DNA from: JAAYJT01 sp037445555
GTDB taxonomy: Bacteria > Bacteroidota > Bacteroidia > Bacteroidales > JAAYJT01
DNA: 64,000 nucleotides
Direction of reading: 5' to 3'
Assembly (NCBI GenBank): GCA_037445555.1
Contig: JBBIKG010000007.1
Coordinates: 45,526 to 109,525, forward strand
Part shown: positions 52,764-63,500 of the stretch, in pieces
Numbering within the stretch: position 1 is the stretch's first letter
How the letters are laid out: the number at the start of each line of letters is the position of its first letter
Program-made: the position numbers and the translations under genes
Notes under the pieces: model-generated
Told to the model about the DNA's origin: nothing
The model's database searches: none
The model's input: the letters and a program-made list of their open reading frames with translations, nothing else

Positions 52764-54413
52764 ATGCAATATCAGACAGATATGACAAGGTTTGCCAAAA
52801 TACCCCACACCTTTGCCATCGTATTTTTCATCATCATGACTGCAGCAGTGCTTACTTGGATCCTGCCGCCCGGGAAATACAGCCGTAATACCCACACGGT
52901 TGATGGTAAAGAGCATATAAGTATGGAGTTCAGATTTGACAGTGCGTTGCCTGAAACCGAACGATCTGCCCATGGAAGCGGGGGCAAAATGCAGACCTGG
53001 CAGATTTTCTCTGCCCTCTACAAAGGCTTTGTGAAGCAATCAAGCATCATCATCTTCATTTTGATGATTGGAGGAGCCTTCTGGATCATGAACCAGAGTC
53101 GGGCCATTGATGTGGGCATCTTTGCATTTCTGAGATTTACCCAGGGGCTCGAACGAAACCGGCTGATCAGAAGGCTTGGAGTGGATAACATCGTCATAGT
53201 GCTGATCATGCTCATGTTTAGCCTGTTCGGGGCCATCTTTGGAATGAGCGAGGAAACCATAGCCTTTGTTATCATTTTGGTTCCGCTAGCCATTCGCATG
53301 GGGTACGATTCCATCGTGGGTGTATGCATGGTGTATGTGGCTGCGCATGTGGGATTTGCCAGCGCCATCCTGAACCCTTTTACCATTGGCATCGCGCAGG
53401 GCCTGGCCGAGATCCCGCTATTTTCGGGGATTGAATACCGAATTTTTTGCTGGGTGGTGATCAACGCAGTGGCTTTTACATTTATTCTTCGCTATGCCCG
53501 AAAGGTCAGGAAAAACCCCGCCCTCTCCCCGGTCTATCATCATGATGAGCATTGGCGGAAGCATGTGGGCGGCGACGTGGAAAAAGTGGAATACCACACC
53601 CCTCTTTCCGCATGGATCGTATATGGCGCCATCCTTGCCGCACTGGTAGTTTTTAGCATTATCTATCCCACCTCCACGCTGACTGTAGGAAATTCCTCCC
53701 TGACGATGGCGGTCATTCCTGTTTCGGCAGCCTTGTTTGCCATCGGAGGCATTTTTGCCCTGCGCCGCTCGGTGCATTTCTTTGTCCTTCACCTGCTGGC
53801 CTTCACCATCCTCTACCTTATTGTGGGCGTGATGGGCTATGGGTGGTATGTGATGGAGATCGCCACACTGTTTATGGCCATGGGTATCGCTTCAGGCCTT
53901 AGCATGTCCTATTCGGCCGATCGCATCGCACGAATGTTTCTTGAAGGCGCCCGCGACATCCTGAGCGCTGCCATCATTGTAGGACTTGCAGGTGGCATCA
54001 TCGTTATCCTGCAGGACGGAGGCGTAATTGACACCATTTTGTACGGCCTATCAAAAGGGATGAAGGATTTTGGCAATATTGCCTCCGTCGGGGTGATGTA
54101 TGCAATTCAGACCTTCATCAACATTGTCATCCCGTCCGGCTCGGCCAAGGCTGCCATCACCATGCCCATCATGGCGCCTTTTTCCGATCTGATAGGAATC
54201 TCGAGGCAGGCCACCGTGATGGCTTTTCAGTTTGGAGACGGATTTACCAATATGATCACCCCCACCTCAGGGGTGCTTATCGGGGCGCTGGGTGTTGCCA
54301 AAGTACCGTATGAGAAATGGGTTAAATGGGTGTGGCCTATGCTGCTTACACTGATCGCGCTGGGATTTCTCCTGCTTATCCCTACCGTCACCATGCAACT
54401 GAATGGGTTTTAG
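52764..54413 (+). CDS. YfcC-type carrier (DcuC/ArcD superfamily)
   Basis: 549 residues from the ATG at 52764; a second in-frame ATG at 52782 is equally possible, and the longer frame upstream lacks coding character. There are about 12-13 membrane helices, beginning with PHTFAIVFFIIMTAAVLTWI and ILPPGKYSR, the standard YfcC opening. Another mark is the conserved 'FLEGARDILSAAIIVGLAGG' followed by IPSGSAKAAITMPIMAP. The superfamily transports short-chain or C4 carboxylates or exchanges arginine and ornithine. Because arginine deiminase is encoded 4.3 kb away, amino acid exchange is conceivable, but the substrate cannot be read from sequence. Confidence 0.85.
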   Translation: MQYQTDMTRFAKIPHTFAIVFFIIMTAAVLTWILPPGKYSRNTHTVDGKEHISMEFRFDSALPETERSAHGSGGKMQTWQIFSALYKGFVKQSSIIIFILMIGGAFWIMNQSRAIDVGIFAFLRFTQGLERNRLIRRLGVDNIVIVLIMLMFSLFGAIFGMSEETIAFVIILVPLAIRMGYDSIVGVCMVYVAAHVGFASAILNPFTIGIAQGLAEIPLFSGIEYRIFCWVVINAVAFTFILRYARKVRKNPALSPVYHHDEHWRKHVGGDVEKVEYHTPLSAWIVYGAILAALVVFSIIYPTSTLTVGNSSLTMAVIPVSAALFAIGGIFALRRSVHFFVLHLLAFTILYLIVGVMGYGWYVMEIATLFMAMGIASGLSMSYSADRIARMFLEGARDILSAAIIVGLAGGIIVILQDGGVIDTILYGLSKGMKDFGNIASVGVMYAIQTFINIVIPSGSAKAAITMPIMAPFSDLIGISRQATVMAFQFGDGFTNMITPTSGVLIGALGVAKVPYEKWVKWVWPMLLTLIALGFLLLIPTVTMQLNGF

Positions 54414-54617
54414 ATGCCGGTTTCAAAATAAAAAAACAACTTCGAAAATCATCAAGATTCTTGCATTGCACCGGATTGCTTCATTCAAACCACACCGTAT
54501 GAACAACTTTTCAGGCTCTGGAATCAAACCCTAGAAATCAAAATCCTTTGGCATATCATTCCATTGATGTGCTCAAAGTAGTGATTTATGTTATCTTTAG
54601 GCTTCCAATACCTTTGT

Positions 54618-55646
54618 ATGATTACTCCTCCGTACCTCCGCGAGGGCGACCGTATCGGCATCGTGGCGCCTGCCCGCTGTGTGATGCCGGCCGAAATAGA
54701 ACCGGCCATCAGCCACCTGACCTCCTGGGGCGTGGAGGTGGTGCGTGGCACCCACCTCTACGCCTGCCACCACCAGTTTGCAGGAACCGACGAGGAGCGC
54801 GCCGCCGACCTGCAGGCCATGATCCTTGACGATACCATCCGTGCCATCATCTGTGCCCGCGGCGGCTACGGCACCCTCCGCATCCTCGACCGCATCGACT
54901 TCAGCCACCTGGCCACCCATCCCAAATGGATCGTGGGCTTCAGCGACGTGACAGCGCTGCACGGGCACCTGCAGCAGATGGGCATCGAGAGTATACACGG
55001 CCCCATGCTCCTGGGCTTCGACGTCAGTGGGGCTCGCCTCGACTCCATGGAAAGCCTGCGACGGGCCCTCTTCGGCCTGCCCCTGCGCTACGAAGTGCCC
55101 CCCGGCCCCTGCTGCCGCTGCGGACAGGCACAGGGAATACTCACCGGAGGCAACCTCTCACTGCTCCTCGCCCTGGCCGGATCCCCCGCCGAAGACGATA
55201 CCGGAGGCAAGATCCTCTTCATCGAAGACACTGACGAATACCTTTACCATATCGACCGTATGATGCTGCAGCTGCGCCGGGCCGGCAAACTACAGCCTCT
55301 GGCAGGGCTGCTGGCTGGTAGCATGGATCGCATGCACGACAACCGAATCCCCTTTGGCCGCGATGCCAATGAGATCATCGCCGACGCTGCTGCAGACGGT
55401 GCCTACCCGGTGGCAACGGGGTTTCCGGCAGGCCACGAAGCCCTCAACCTCACCATGATCATGGGACGCGAAGCCCGACTGGAGGTAAGCGAAACGGGCA
55501 CCGTCCTCGAATTCCTTCCCGCATCCGCAAGCCGCAGGGATAACCTCCGCGGGCGCAGGCTGCTCCACAGCGCCGTGATCATCGGCGGCATGTTCGTAGC
55601 CATCTACACCCTGTTGTATATCGTATTCAAACTGCTGGGACAATGA
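54618..55646 (+). CDS. LD-carboxypeptidase (S66) with C-terminal membrane helix
   Basis: 342 residues from the ATG at 54618, the start that matches the S66 family opening PPYLREGDRIGIVAPA. S66 enzymes remove the terminal D-alanine from murein tetrapeptides in recycling. The catalytic Ser109 lies in GFSDVTALHG, the Glu in FIEDTDEYLYHIDRM and the His in PAGHEALNL. Unusually, the last about 28 residues form a hydrophobic helix (IIGGMFVAIYTLLYIVFKLL) after a basic RGRRLL, so the enzyme is probably tail-anchored in the membrane. The gene is visibly richer in G+C than its neighbours, with third positions mostly G or C. It overlaps yraN by 4 bp. Confidence 0.92.
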   Translation: MITPPYLREGDRIGIVAPARCVMPAEIEPAISHLTSWGVEVVRGTHLYACHHQFAGTDEERAADLQAMILDDTIRAIICARGGYGTLRILDRIDFSHLATHPKWIVGFSDVTALHGHLQQMGIESIHGPMLLGFDVSGARLDSMESLRRALFGLPLRYEVPPGPCCRCGQAQGILTGGNLSLLLALAGSPAEDDTGGKILFIEDTDEYLYHIDRMMLQLRRAGKLQPLAGLLAGSMDRMHDNRIPFGRDANEIIADAAADGAYPVATGFPAGHEALNLTMIMGREARLEVSETGTVLEFLPASASRRDNLRGRRLLHSAVIIGGMFVAIYTLLYIVFKLLGQ

Positions 55647-56014
55647 GCGCAAAACATCTGGAGCTGGGGAAAAATGGTGAAGAGCTGGCTATCGCATACT
55701 TTCTGGAGAGGGGCTATACACTGGTGGCCACCAATTGGCGGGCGGGCAAGTATGAGATCGACCTGATCGTCCGCGACAAAAAACAGCTGGTTGTGGTTGA
55801 GGTGAAGACACGCACCAGCAACGCTCTTGCCGAACCAGAAACCGCCGTCACCCGAGAGAAACAACGCATGCTGATACAGGCCGCCGACATCTATGTGCAG
55901 CGGTACCGGATCCCCCTCGAGGTACGGTTCGACATCGTGTCGGTGATCATCGCCGGAAGCAGGCACCGTGTCAAACACATCACCGACGCCTTCTATCCCA
56001 CCCTATACCGATGA
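55643..56014 (+). CDS. YraN/UPF0102 family endonuclease-like protein
   Basis: 123 residues, the usual size. The restriction-endonuclease-like core is visible: LGKNGEELAIAYFLERGY at the start, the catalytic E-D-ExK pattern in YEIDLIVRDKKQLVVVEVKT, and RFDIVSVII near the end. The family is a predicted Holliday-junction-type nuclease in the PD-(D/E)XK superfamily but remains poorly characterised. It overlaps the LD-carboxypeptidase stop by 4 bp (ATGA). Confidence 0.92.
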   Translation: MSAKHLELGKNGEELAIAYFLERGYTLVATNWRAGKYEIDLIVRDKKQLVVVEVKTRTSNALAEPETAVTREKQRMLIQAADIYVQRYRIPLEVRFDIVSVIIAGSRHRVKHITDAFYPTLYR

Positions 56015-56123
56015 ATAGCGGTGCTTCATGTTGCAAAAAACCATCACCGGCCGGTGGAAAGCCCAGGCGCTGAAAATGTCGGCTCAATAACCAGGTAATA
56101 AAACCCGTTCGGTCTGCTACAGG

Positions 56124-57245
56124 TCAGTGGGTCTGGAAGATGAACACCGGCTTGTTGAAACGGCGCAGGGCCTGCCTGGTGATGCTGGGCGTGAAGAACT
56201 GAGTGAAGAGGTTGCGCTTGTGGGTGGTGAAGGCCACGATACCCACGTCGTGATTGCGCATATAGGCCTCCAGCCCGGTGAGTACGTTGTCGCTCACGAT
56301 GATGGCGCAATTGACCTTCTGACCCGGGAAATCATCCTCGAAAGTGCTGCGCAGTGATTCCATCTTCACCGGATCCCAGGGCTTTTGCTTGCCCACGCTG
56401 ATGTGGACGCAATGCAGCTCCATATGGTGGAGGCGCATGAAGAACAGCAGCTTGTGGATGGCCATCACGTCGCTCTCGTCGAAATCGGTGGCATAGATCA
56501 GGTGTCTGATATGGTCTAAGTCGGTGTAGGGGGCCGTGGACGGCACAGCAAGGAGGGGAATGTCCAGGTCGTCGATGAGTTTCAGCGCCACACTTCCGAA
56601 GATACCTTCGGTTTTCTGGCCCACCCCGTGGGTGCCGATCACCACCAGGCCAGGTTTGTAACGGTGGCTGTATTCGATGATGGCGTCCTCGGCAAAGCCG
56701 CTTGCCGTGCCGTAGGACAGGGTGACGTGACTGAGATGCTTTTCGTCGATCTCTTTCTGCAACTCGTCGCGCAGCTGTATCAGCTTGCGGCGGGCCATGA
56801 TTTCAAGCTCTTCGAAATACTTGTCGTAGTTGAGCTGGTACATGTGGGAGCCTTCGTAGGCTGGTACATCGAGGATGGGCTTGAAGTGAGCGTGAAACAG
56901 CTTTACTTCTGCCTTAAACCTTTCGGCAATGCCGATGGCATAGCGGCAGGCGTTGAGCGAGTAGTCTGAGAAATCGACAGGTACCAGGATGCGCCGGGCG
57001 CTAAACATACGTTTGATGGCTTTTTCCTTGCTCTCACCCCACTCCCTGCTGATACGCTCGATGACCCCGATGGCTTTGGGCACATCGGATTCTTTTACCC
57101 GGATGCGGACCCCGGCACCAACGGCCGGCTGCACGATGTTCTCTCCCGAAAGGAAGCAGTCAATGCCCTCGGCCTCGAGCAGGGCTTTGATCATCAAAGC
57201 ACGGGTGTAGGTGTGGAAGGCAACGGTGGTGATTTTCTCATTCAT
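56124..57245 (-). CDS. DUF2007-Usp-Usp fusion, universal stress protein
   Basis: 373 residues. The N-terminal about 70 residues match DUF2007, a putative signal-transducing domain (TVAFHTYTRALMIKALLEAE). Two universal stress protein domains follow. Domain 1 (about 88-245) opens RRILVPVDFSDYSLNA and contains an ATP-binding-like GTHGVGQKTEGIFGS. Domain 2 (about 246-373) opens HLIYATDFDESD and lacks a clear glycine-rich ATP loop, so it may be a degenerate non-binding half. The protein is cytoplasmic and monocistronic. Usp proteins accumulate in stress or stationary phase; the ligand of the DUF2007 part is unknown. Confidence 0.88.
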   Translation of the reverse strand: MNEKITTVAFHTYTRALMIKALLEAEGIDCFLSGENIVQPAVGAGVRIRVKESDVPKAIGVIERISREWGESKEKAIKRMFSARRILVPVDFSDYSLNACRYAIGIAERFKAEVKLFHAHFKPILDVPAYEGSHMYQLNYDKYFEELEIMARRKLIQLRDELQKEIDEKHLSHVTLSYGTASGFAEDAIIEYSHRYKPGLVVIGTHGVGQKTEGIFGSVALKLIDDLDIPLLAVPSTAPYTDLDHIRHLIYATDFDESDVMAIHKLLFFMRLHHMELHCVHISVGKQKPWDPVKMESLRSTFEDDFPGQKVNCAIIVSDNVLTGLEAYMRNHDVGIVAFTTHKRNLFTQFFTPSITRQALRRFNKPVFIFQTH

Positions 57246-57549
57246 GGCGGCGGGCTGTGAAATTCCCTATAAATATACGAAAAAATCCTGTAACATGAAT
57301 ATTTTGGCTATATAAGTATGCTCGGTAGCCTGCTGTTGCCAATACCATAAGGCTGCCGGGGTCAGCCCATACGCCTGCTTGTACCAGGCAAGACTCTTGC
57401 TTTACCGTATCCTACCCCATCATGCCCTTTACCCCTAAGGCCGGAAAGAGTCGGCACTCTTCGCCCGGATACGGTTGCTAAGCCTTGAACCGGCCATGTC
57501 AGAGATGTTCTTATGAACAGTACGGGGCTATAGGTTAGCAGGCAGTTGA
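57246..57549. other. Intergenic gap, 304 bp
   Basis: The gap lies between the Usp gene start and the end of the giant secreted-protein gene, both minus strand. The first 60 bp upstream of the Usp gene are A/T-rich and contain a loose TATATTTA, not a full promoter match. No tRNA, ORF or hairpin with a T-run is seen. Confidence 0.45.
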
Positions 57550-60500
57550 TTAGCGAACGAGCATAACCACCTTTGGCGGGAGTTTAACGCGCACTTGTAA
57601 TGGAGTTGTGAATTCTATTGTATATATATATATTCCCGCTGGGGCATCGCGGCCATCCTCCAGCTTCCCATCCCAGCCGGTGTCTCTGCCTCCACGCACG
57701 GTCCTGACTCGTCCACCCCAGCGATTGTATATTTCCATCACGGGATCTTTTACTGAAATATCATTCTTAAGAGGGGCCCAGGTATCGTTGATGCCATCGT
57801 CATCGGGTGAGAATGCATTCACTAATATGAGCTTATCGTCGGTGTATGCATAAATATGTACGGTAGCATCATTGGTACACCCAAATGTATTGGCTAGTTC
57901 GAGATGGATCGGCCCGGCTGAATTTATGACAACGATCTGATCAATAGAGCTTATATAGTTGTTCTTTCTCCAGATATACCACTCATACCCTGCCCCGGCA
58001 TCCAGGTGTACAGGATCGGTAATATACAAGGTGTCGCCATCATAAAGCCACACACCTGGCCTTTCGGTAACAGATATCTCAATTTGAGGCTTGGGGTGAA
58101 CGCTGAGGTTAAAATTCACCTCAGTGCGACATCCAAATTTGTTCAATGCCTGGAGCGTGTATATCCCTGAGTCGTTGAGATCCAGATTACCGAGGTCCCA
58201 GTCGGCTCCGGTATAGTTGCCGGAAGGGCCTGACCACAGCCACGAACTTGCTGAATTATCAGGCGAGGAGGCTCGCAAAATCAGCCGATCGCCTTCGCAA
58301 TAGGACGTTAATGAAACGTTTTCAACCTTAGGCAAAGGATTGATGGTAATTTTCCCCGGCACCACAATTTGCGGGTTTCGTACTACTGCCGTTGAGATGA
58401 AGATACAGAAGGATTCATCCCAGTCAAAAGAAGTAGTTCCTGGGGCAAGCCCCGTAAAGCGTATTTCAAATAGCCTGGCATCGCCCGGAAGCGTTACCGG
58501 CCCTACATTCGAATCGTATCTCAGTCGGATGGTGCCCGGTACAGGTTCGCTGGCAACAATCGGGCCGTTGGCTAGCGCTGGATGAGTGGCGCCTACACTA
58601 TTGTAGGAAATCAGGGTGTTGTCGTATTTAATCTGCAACGTGAAGCTAAGCACCTCTGTGAAGCCGGTCGCACTCACAGGCACTGAAATAATAGTACCGA
58701 AACATCCCGAGCTCTCTGTGGCAGTGATTCCGATGGCCACACCAATCAGGAAATCTTTCTGCCCCATGCATCCCTTACTATCCACCACGTAGGCAATATA
58801 ATCTCCCGAGATTAGCCCTGAGAAAACCGGCGAAGGCTGATAAGCGACGGGACGCGGTGCGCCAGCAAGCCCTACTGCATAGGAATAGGGAGGAGTGCCT
58901 CCTGAAATAGCCAGGGTTACGGAGCCGTTTGATTGACCGGCTGTGGAGTGGCGAACTACCGTGGATATGAAACTGATGGCGGGGTTGACCTCGATATTAA
59001 TGGTGGTGGGAGAGGCACATTGCCCCATATCAGGAGTAAAAGTGTAGCTCTGCACGCCTGCAACTGAAGTGTCAATAAATGCAGGGTTCCATCTGCCCCG
59101 AATATTATTATTGGATAAGGTTGGCAAAACAGGAGCGATACTGTGCTGACATAGGGCAGGGATAGGAGTGAAGATAGGGCTGACGGTAGTGGCTACCACT
59201 ACAGTAGCCTGACCGCTGACACTTCCGCTGCAATAGGCATCCGATACATCAACCAATCTATACACTGTGGTGGCTGCAGGTGTTACAACAAACTGGTAAG
59301 GAGAAGCAGTAATATTTGAAATGGATTGCTGGGCTGCACCAACCGCATATATAATCGTCCATGGTGCAGTACCCGTTAGGGACACTGTCAGGGTGGCCGG
59401 CGATTGATCGCATACCAGCGTACTTCCGCTTAACACTGCCTGGGGCCGGGGGTAGACCGTTACCCGGGCTGTACCTGTGGCAACCCCCGCACATCTGGCA
59501 TCGCTCACCGATACCAGGCTGTAGACAGTGGTTGCTGAAGGCATCACCGAGATAGTTGAGGACGGACTCATCAGGTTAGCAACTGTTACAGAAGATACAC
59601 CATCCGTATAAGTGACCGACCAGGGCGGGCTGCCGGTGAGAGCCAGTTGCAGAACAGCGGTTTGCCCTGCACAAATTTCCGGACTCCCCGATAACACAGC
59701 AGATGGAAGCGGATGCACGACAACCACCACCTGTCCGCTGGCCAGAGCTGTGCACAGGGCGTCGCTGACAGAACTCAGGCTATAGTTAGTGGTGGTGGCA
59801 GGTGTGACACGAAGTATATGAGGCGACGAATTGATGTTTTGAATAGTGATAGGAGCTGTGCCATCAGAATAAGTTACCGACCAGGGTGGAGTGCCGGTAA
59901 AGGCAAAGCTGAGATCGGTTGATTGGCCGGCACATAGGGTTGCTGCGCCCGTTAAAGTAACCCCAGGAAGAGGCCTCACTGTAACCACTGCCTGACCGCT
60001 TCCCGATCCTGAACAGGCCGCATCACTAACTGCTGTCAGGGTATAGGTGGTACTTACTGAGGGGTTCACAAAAATCCGGTGTGGCGATGCAGTGATATTG
60101 CCCTGGGTGAACTGAGTAACACCGTTACTATAGGTTACCTCCCAAGGAGGAGTGCCCGTAAGATTCAATGTGAGCTCAGCCTGCTGCCCTTGGCAAATAG
60201 TAGCTGTACCGCTAAGCACAGCCTGGGGAGGGGTACTCACAGCAATTGGAGCTGACACATTCAAATTGACGGAACAGACGGGGTCTGACACCGCAAGAAG
60301 GGTGAACGTAGTGGCTATAGTGGGATAAAAACGTATTGTGGTGGGTGAAGTGGTAAGGTTGCTAAGTGTAACCGGAACAGATCCGACGGAATAGGTGAGA
60401 GACCATGGCGGATTGCCTGATAAAGATACCATTACTACAGCCTCCGTGCCCTGACAGACAGCAACGGGAGCGCTGAGAATAGAAGCGGAAGGCTTGATTA

Positions 60501-63500
60501 CGGTTACGTCTGCCCTTCCGGTCACTGCTCCTTTGCAATTTGCGTCTGCCACCTCGGTGAGGGTATAAGTGGTAGATACTGGAGGCGAAACGTTAAAGGA
60601 GTAAGTCGTGCCGATAATATTCGTTATTGAAGTAGTGGACACACCATCGGTATAGCTAAACGACCATGGAGGCTCACCAACAACAAGCCGGGCTTCGAGG
60701 GAGGCCATCTGGTTGCACGAAATTGTCGTGGTTCCACTCAGAACAACCATAGGCAGTTCTTTGACGCGTATGGCGATACTTGAAGTTACCGGTGCCGTAC
60801 ACAGAGCGTCGCTCACACTAATCAACGAATAAACGGTGCTTACTGTTGGCGAGACCCTAAACACAAATGGAGTCACCAAAATGTCGCTGATTACCGTTTG
60901 TTGCGAGCCATCGGTATAGGTTATCTTCCATGGAGCCACTCCGGTGAGCTGCAATGTAATCTCAGCCTCCTCGCCCCTGCAAATAGTTGCCGGCCCAGTG
61001 AGCGTGGCTGCAGGGGGGGCGGTAATGGTAATGGTAAGAGTTTTTGGAGCAGCGCAATGAGCAGGCAACGGAGTGAATACAAAATTTTCTGCTCCTGCCC
61101 GCGAAGTGTTTATGACAGGCTTATCCCAGGTACCATCAATACCATTGTCAGAAATAAGCGGCAAGGGTGGGGCCTGACTGCCAAGACAATACTCTGTAGG
61201 TATGCTGAACAAAGGCACCACGGGGTTGGCAACGGTTACCGTCAGCTCATAATTAGTAGCACAAACCCCCGCATTAGGTGTAAAGATATAGGTGAACTCA
61301 CCTGCACGGTCGGTAGTAATCACCGGAGGGCTCCACCTGCCCGCTATGGGAGGATTATTATCAGATTGAGCCGGAAGCACAGGAGGCGCTTTGTCCTTAC
61401 ACAATATCCCAGGATTCATGTCGAATCTGGTTAGAATTTGAGGAATTATGGTAACAGAAACCCGTTCGGGACGACTACAGTCAGTAAATGGAACAAAGAG
61501 GAATTCGAAGGTGCCTAGTTGTGTAGTGTTGGCATGGGTGGTAAAATTACCCTGAGCAAAATCGAACCACTTACCCGGAATGCCGTTGGAGGATGTGTCG
61601 GGCAAGGGCAAACTACTGTACTGGCATAGCTGGACGGGAGGATCAAAATACGGCGCTGCAGGGGCTACAATACGAATGTTTACTGTAACCGGATTTGCAC
61701 ACAACCCGGATGCAGGCGTAAACACATAGGGGGCTACCCCGATGATCTGTGTGCTGATGCTTGCCGGCATCCACGAACCTGCGATGCCCTGGTCTGAAAC
61801 CGTCGGCAACTCAGGTGGCGAACCTACCTGGCATATGGCTAATGGCAAGCTACTGAAGGCAGGAATTGCCTTAGGCGTAACCGTCACAGGTACAACCACT
61901 TCAATCGCGCATTGCGAGGGGATAGCAGGAATAAACCTGAAATTAAAGGTTCCTGGTACCGAAGTGTTTACTGTTGACGGTGACCAGAAACCTACTATCC
62001 CGTTGGCCGATGTGGATGGAAGTATCACTGGTTCACCCTGGCAATAAGGCCCAAGCGGAGGATCAAATAATGGTGTTACCTGCGCATTCACCCTGACGGT
62101 GATCGTTGTTGGCAATCCGCACTGAGCCGGATTATTGGGAACAAAGCTGAAGGTAAAGTCTCCGGGTGTTCTGGTATCAATTACTCCTGGGGTCCAAACT
62201 CCGGTAATTCTTTCTTTCGATTGCACCGGCAGGGCAGGAGGAATACTGTTCTGGCACAAAGGTCCGATCTGATCAAATGTAGGAGTAATTTGTATGGAGG
62301 TGTTCACTACCACCGGATTGCCGGCATGTGAAGCGATGCAGTTATTAATGTCCTTAACCAGGATCGTATAGAAGCCAGGCGTTAAATTATCGAAGTTTCC
62401 AAAAACAGGCTTCCAATCCAGACCATTGTTTATGGAATAGAAATAGGGTTCGGTGCCCCCTGAACCGGTAATGTCAATTTTTCCGTTGTACTGGCCGCAG
62501 GTGCCATGGGTAACCTGCACACTGGCCACACTCAAGCGTGTCGGTTGTGTGATTGTAACCGGAGGTAGCGCCACCCAGTTGACAATATTGCGTGCATCAC
62601 GAATCCTTACGGTGTAGGTGCCAGCCATTAGACCGGTGAAATTTTGCGGCTGCCATGTGCCACCAGCATCCAGGCTGTACTCGTAACTACCCGACCCTCC
62701 GGCTGGAGAGCTTATCATAATGGCGCCATCGGCTCCGCCAAAACAGCTGACAGGTTTCGGAGTAAGGGTTGCGGTCAGAATAGCTCCGGGCAGTATTCGC
62801 ACCGAGCCTGCTTTCATGCTGCATTGTGGTGCTAATGCATCACGTATGAAAATTTCATAGTCGCCAGGCGCAAGGTTAGTGAATAGCGCAGAACTCTGCC
62901 ATGGCCGGCCGGTGATACTGAATTCATAGCTGCCTGATCCTCCGGAAGGATTAGCCAGCGTGATGGTGCCGTCATTGCCTCCAAACCATGTTTCATCAGT
63001 AGCAGTAAACGAAACCGTGAGATCTACCGGCTTGCTTCCAACCACCACCGGGTTTCCGGCAAATTGCACCAGGCAACCCGTTTCGTCGGTAATAACCAGG
63101 TTATATGACCCTGCCGCCAGATTGTCGAATGACCCCTGGCTCCTCCAGGTACTTCCTCCGTTGATAGAGTAGCGCACCAGTCCGGTTCCGCGGGCCACTA
63201 CCACTGCCAGGCTCCCATCACTTAAACCACAAGTTGCCGGAGTGCTTATTACTTCTGCAACTGTTGGCCCCGAAATAATGGTTACGGTAATAACCAAAGG
63301 AAGGGCGCATTGGCCGGTATCAGGGACAAATACATAAGGCTTGGTGCCTGCATCATCTGTGTTGATGGCAGAAGGTGTCCACACACCGGTAATATTATTT
63401 TTCGACAAAGTGGGTAACGCAGGTGGTGTGCTATACTGACATAAATTGCCAACAGGATCAAATAAGGGTACGGCCGGTGTAACTATACGAATCACCATCG

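Noticed and set aside
56045..56056. 12-bp palindrome CACCGGCCGGTG
   Set aside because: It lies between convergent genes, is not followed by a T-run on either strand and is not near a promoter, so no role can be supported.
59188..61020. CRISPR array from regular repeats
   Set aside because: Repeats are 261 bp without short identical units and spacers, and translate into a protein domain.
60898..61434. 178-codon plus-strand frame inside the giant gene
   Set aside because: It is opposite a clearly repeated protein sequence and has the composition of a shadow frame.
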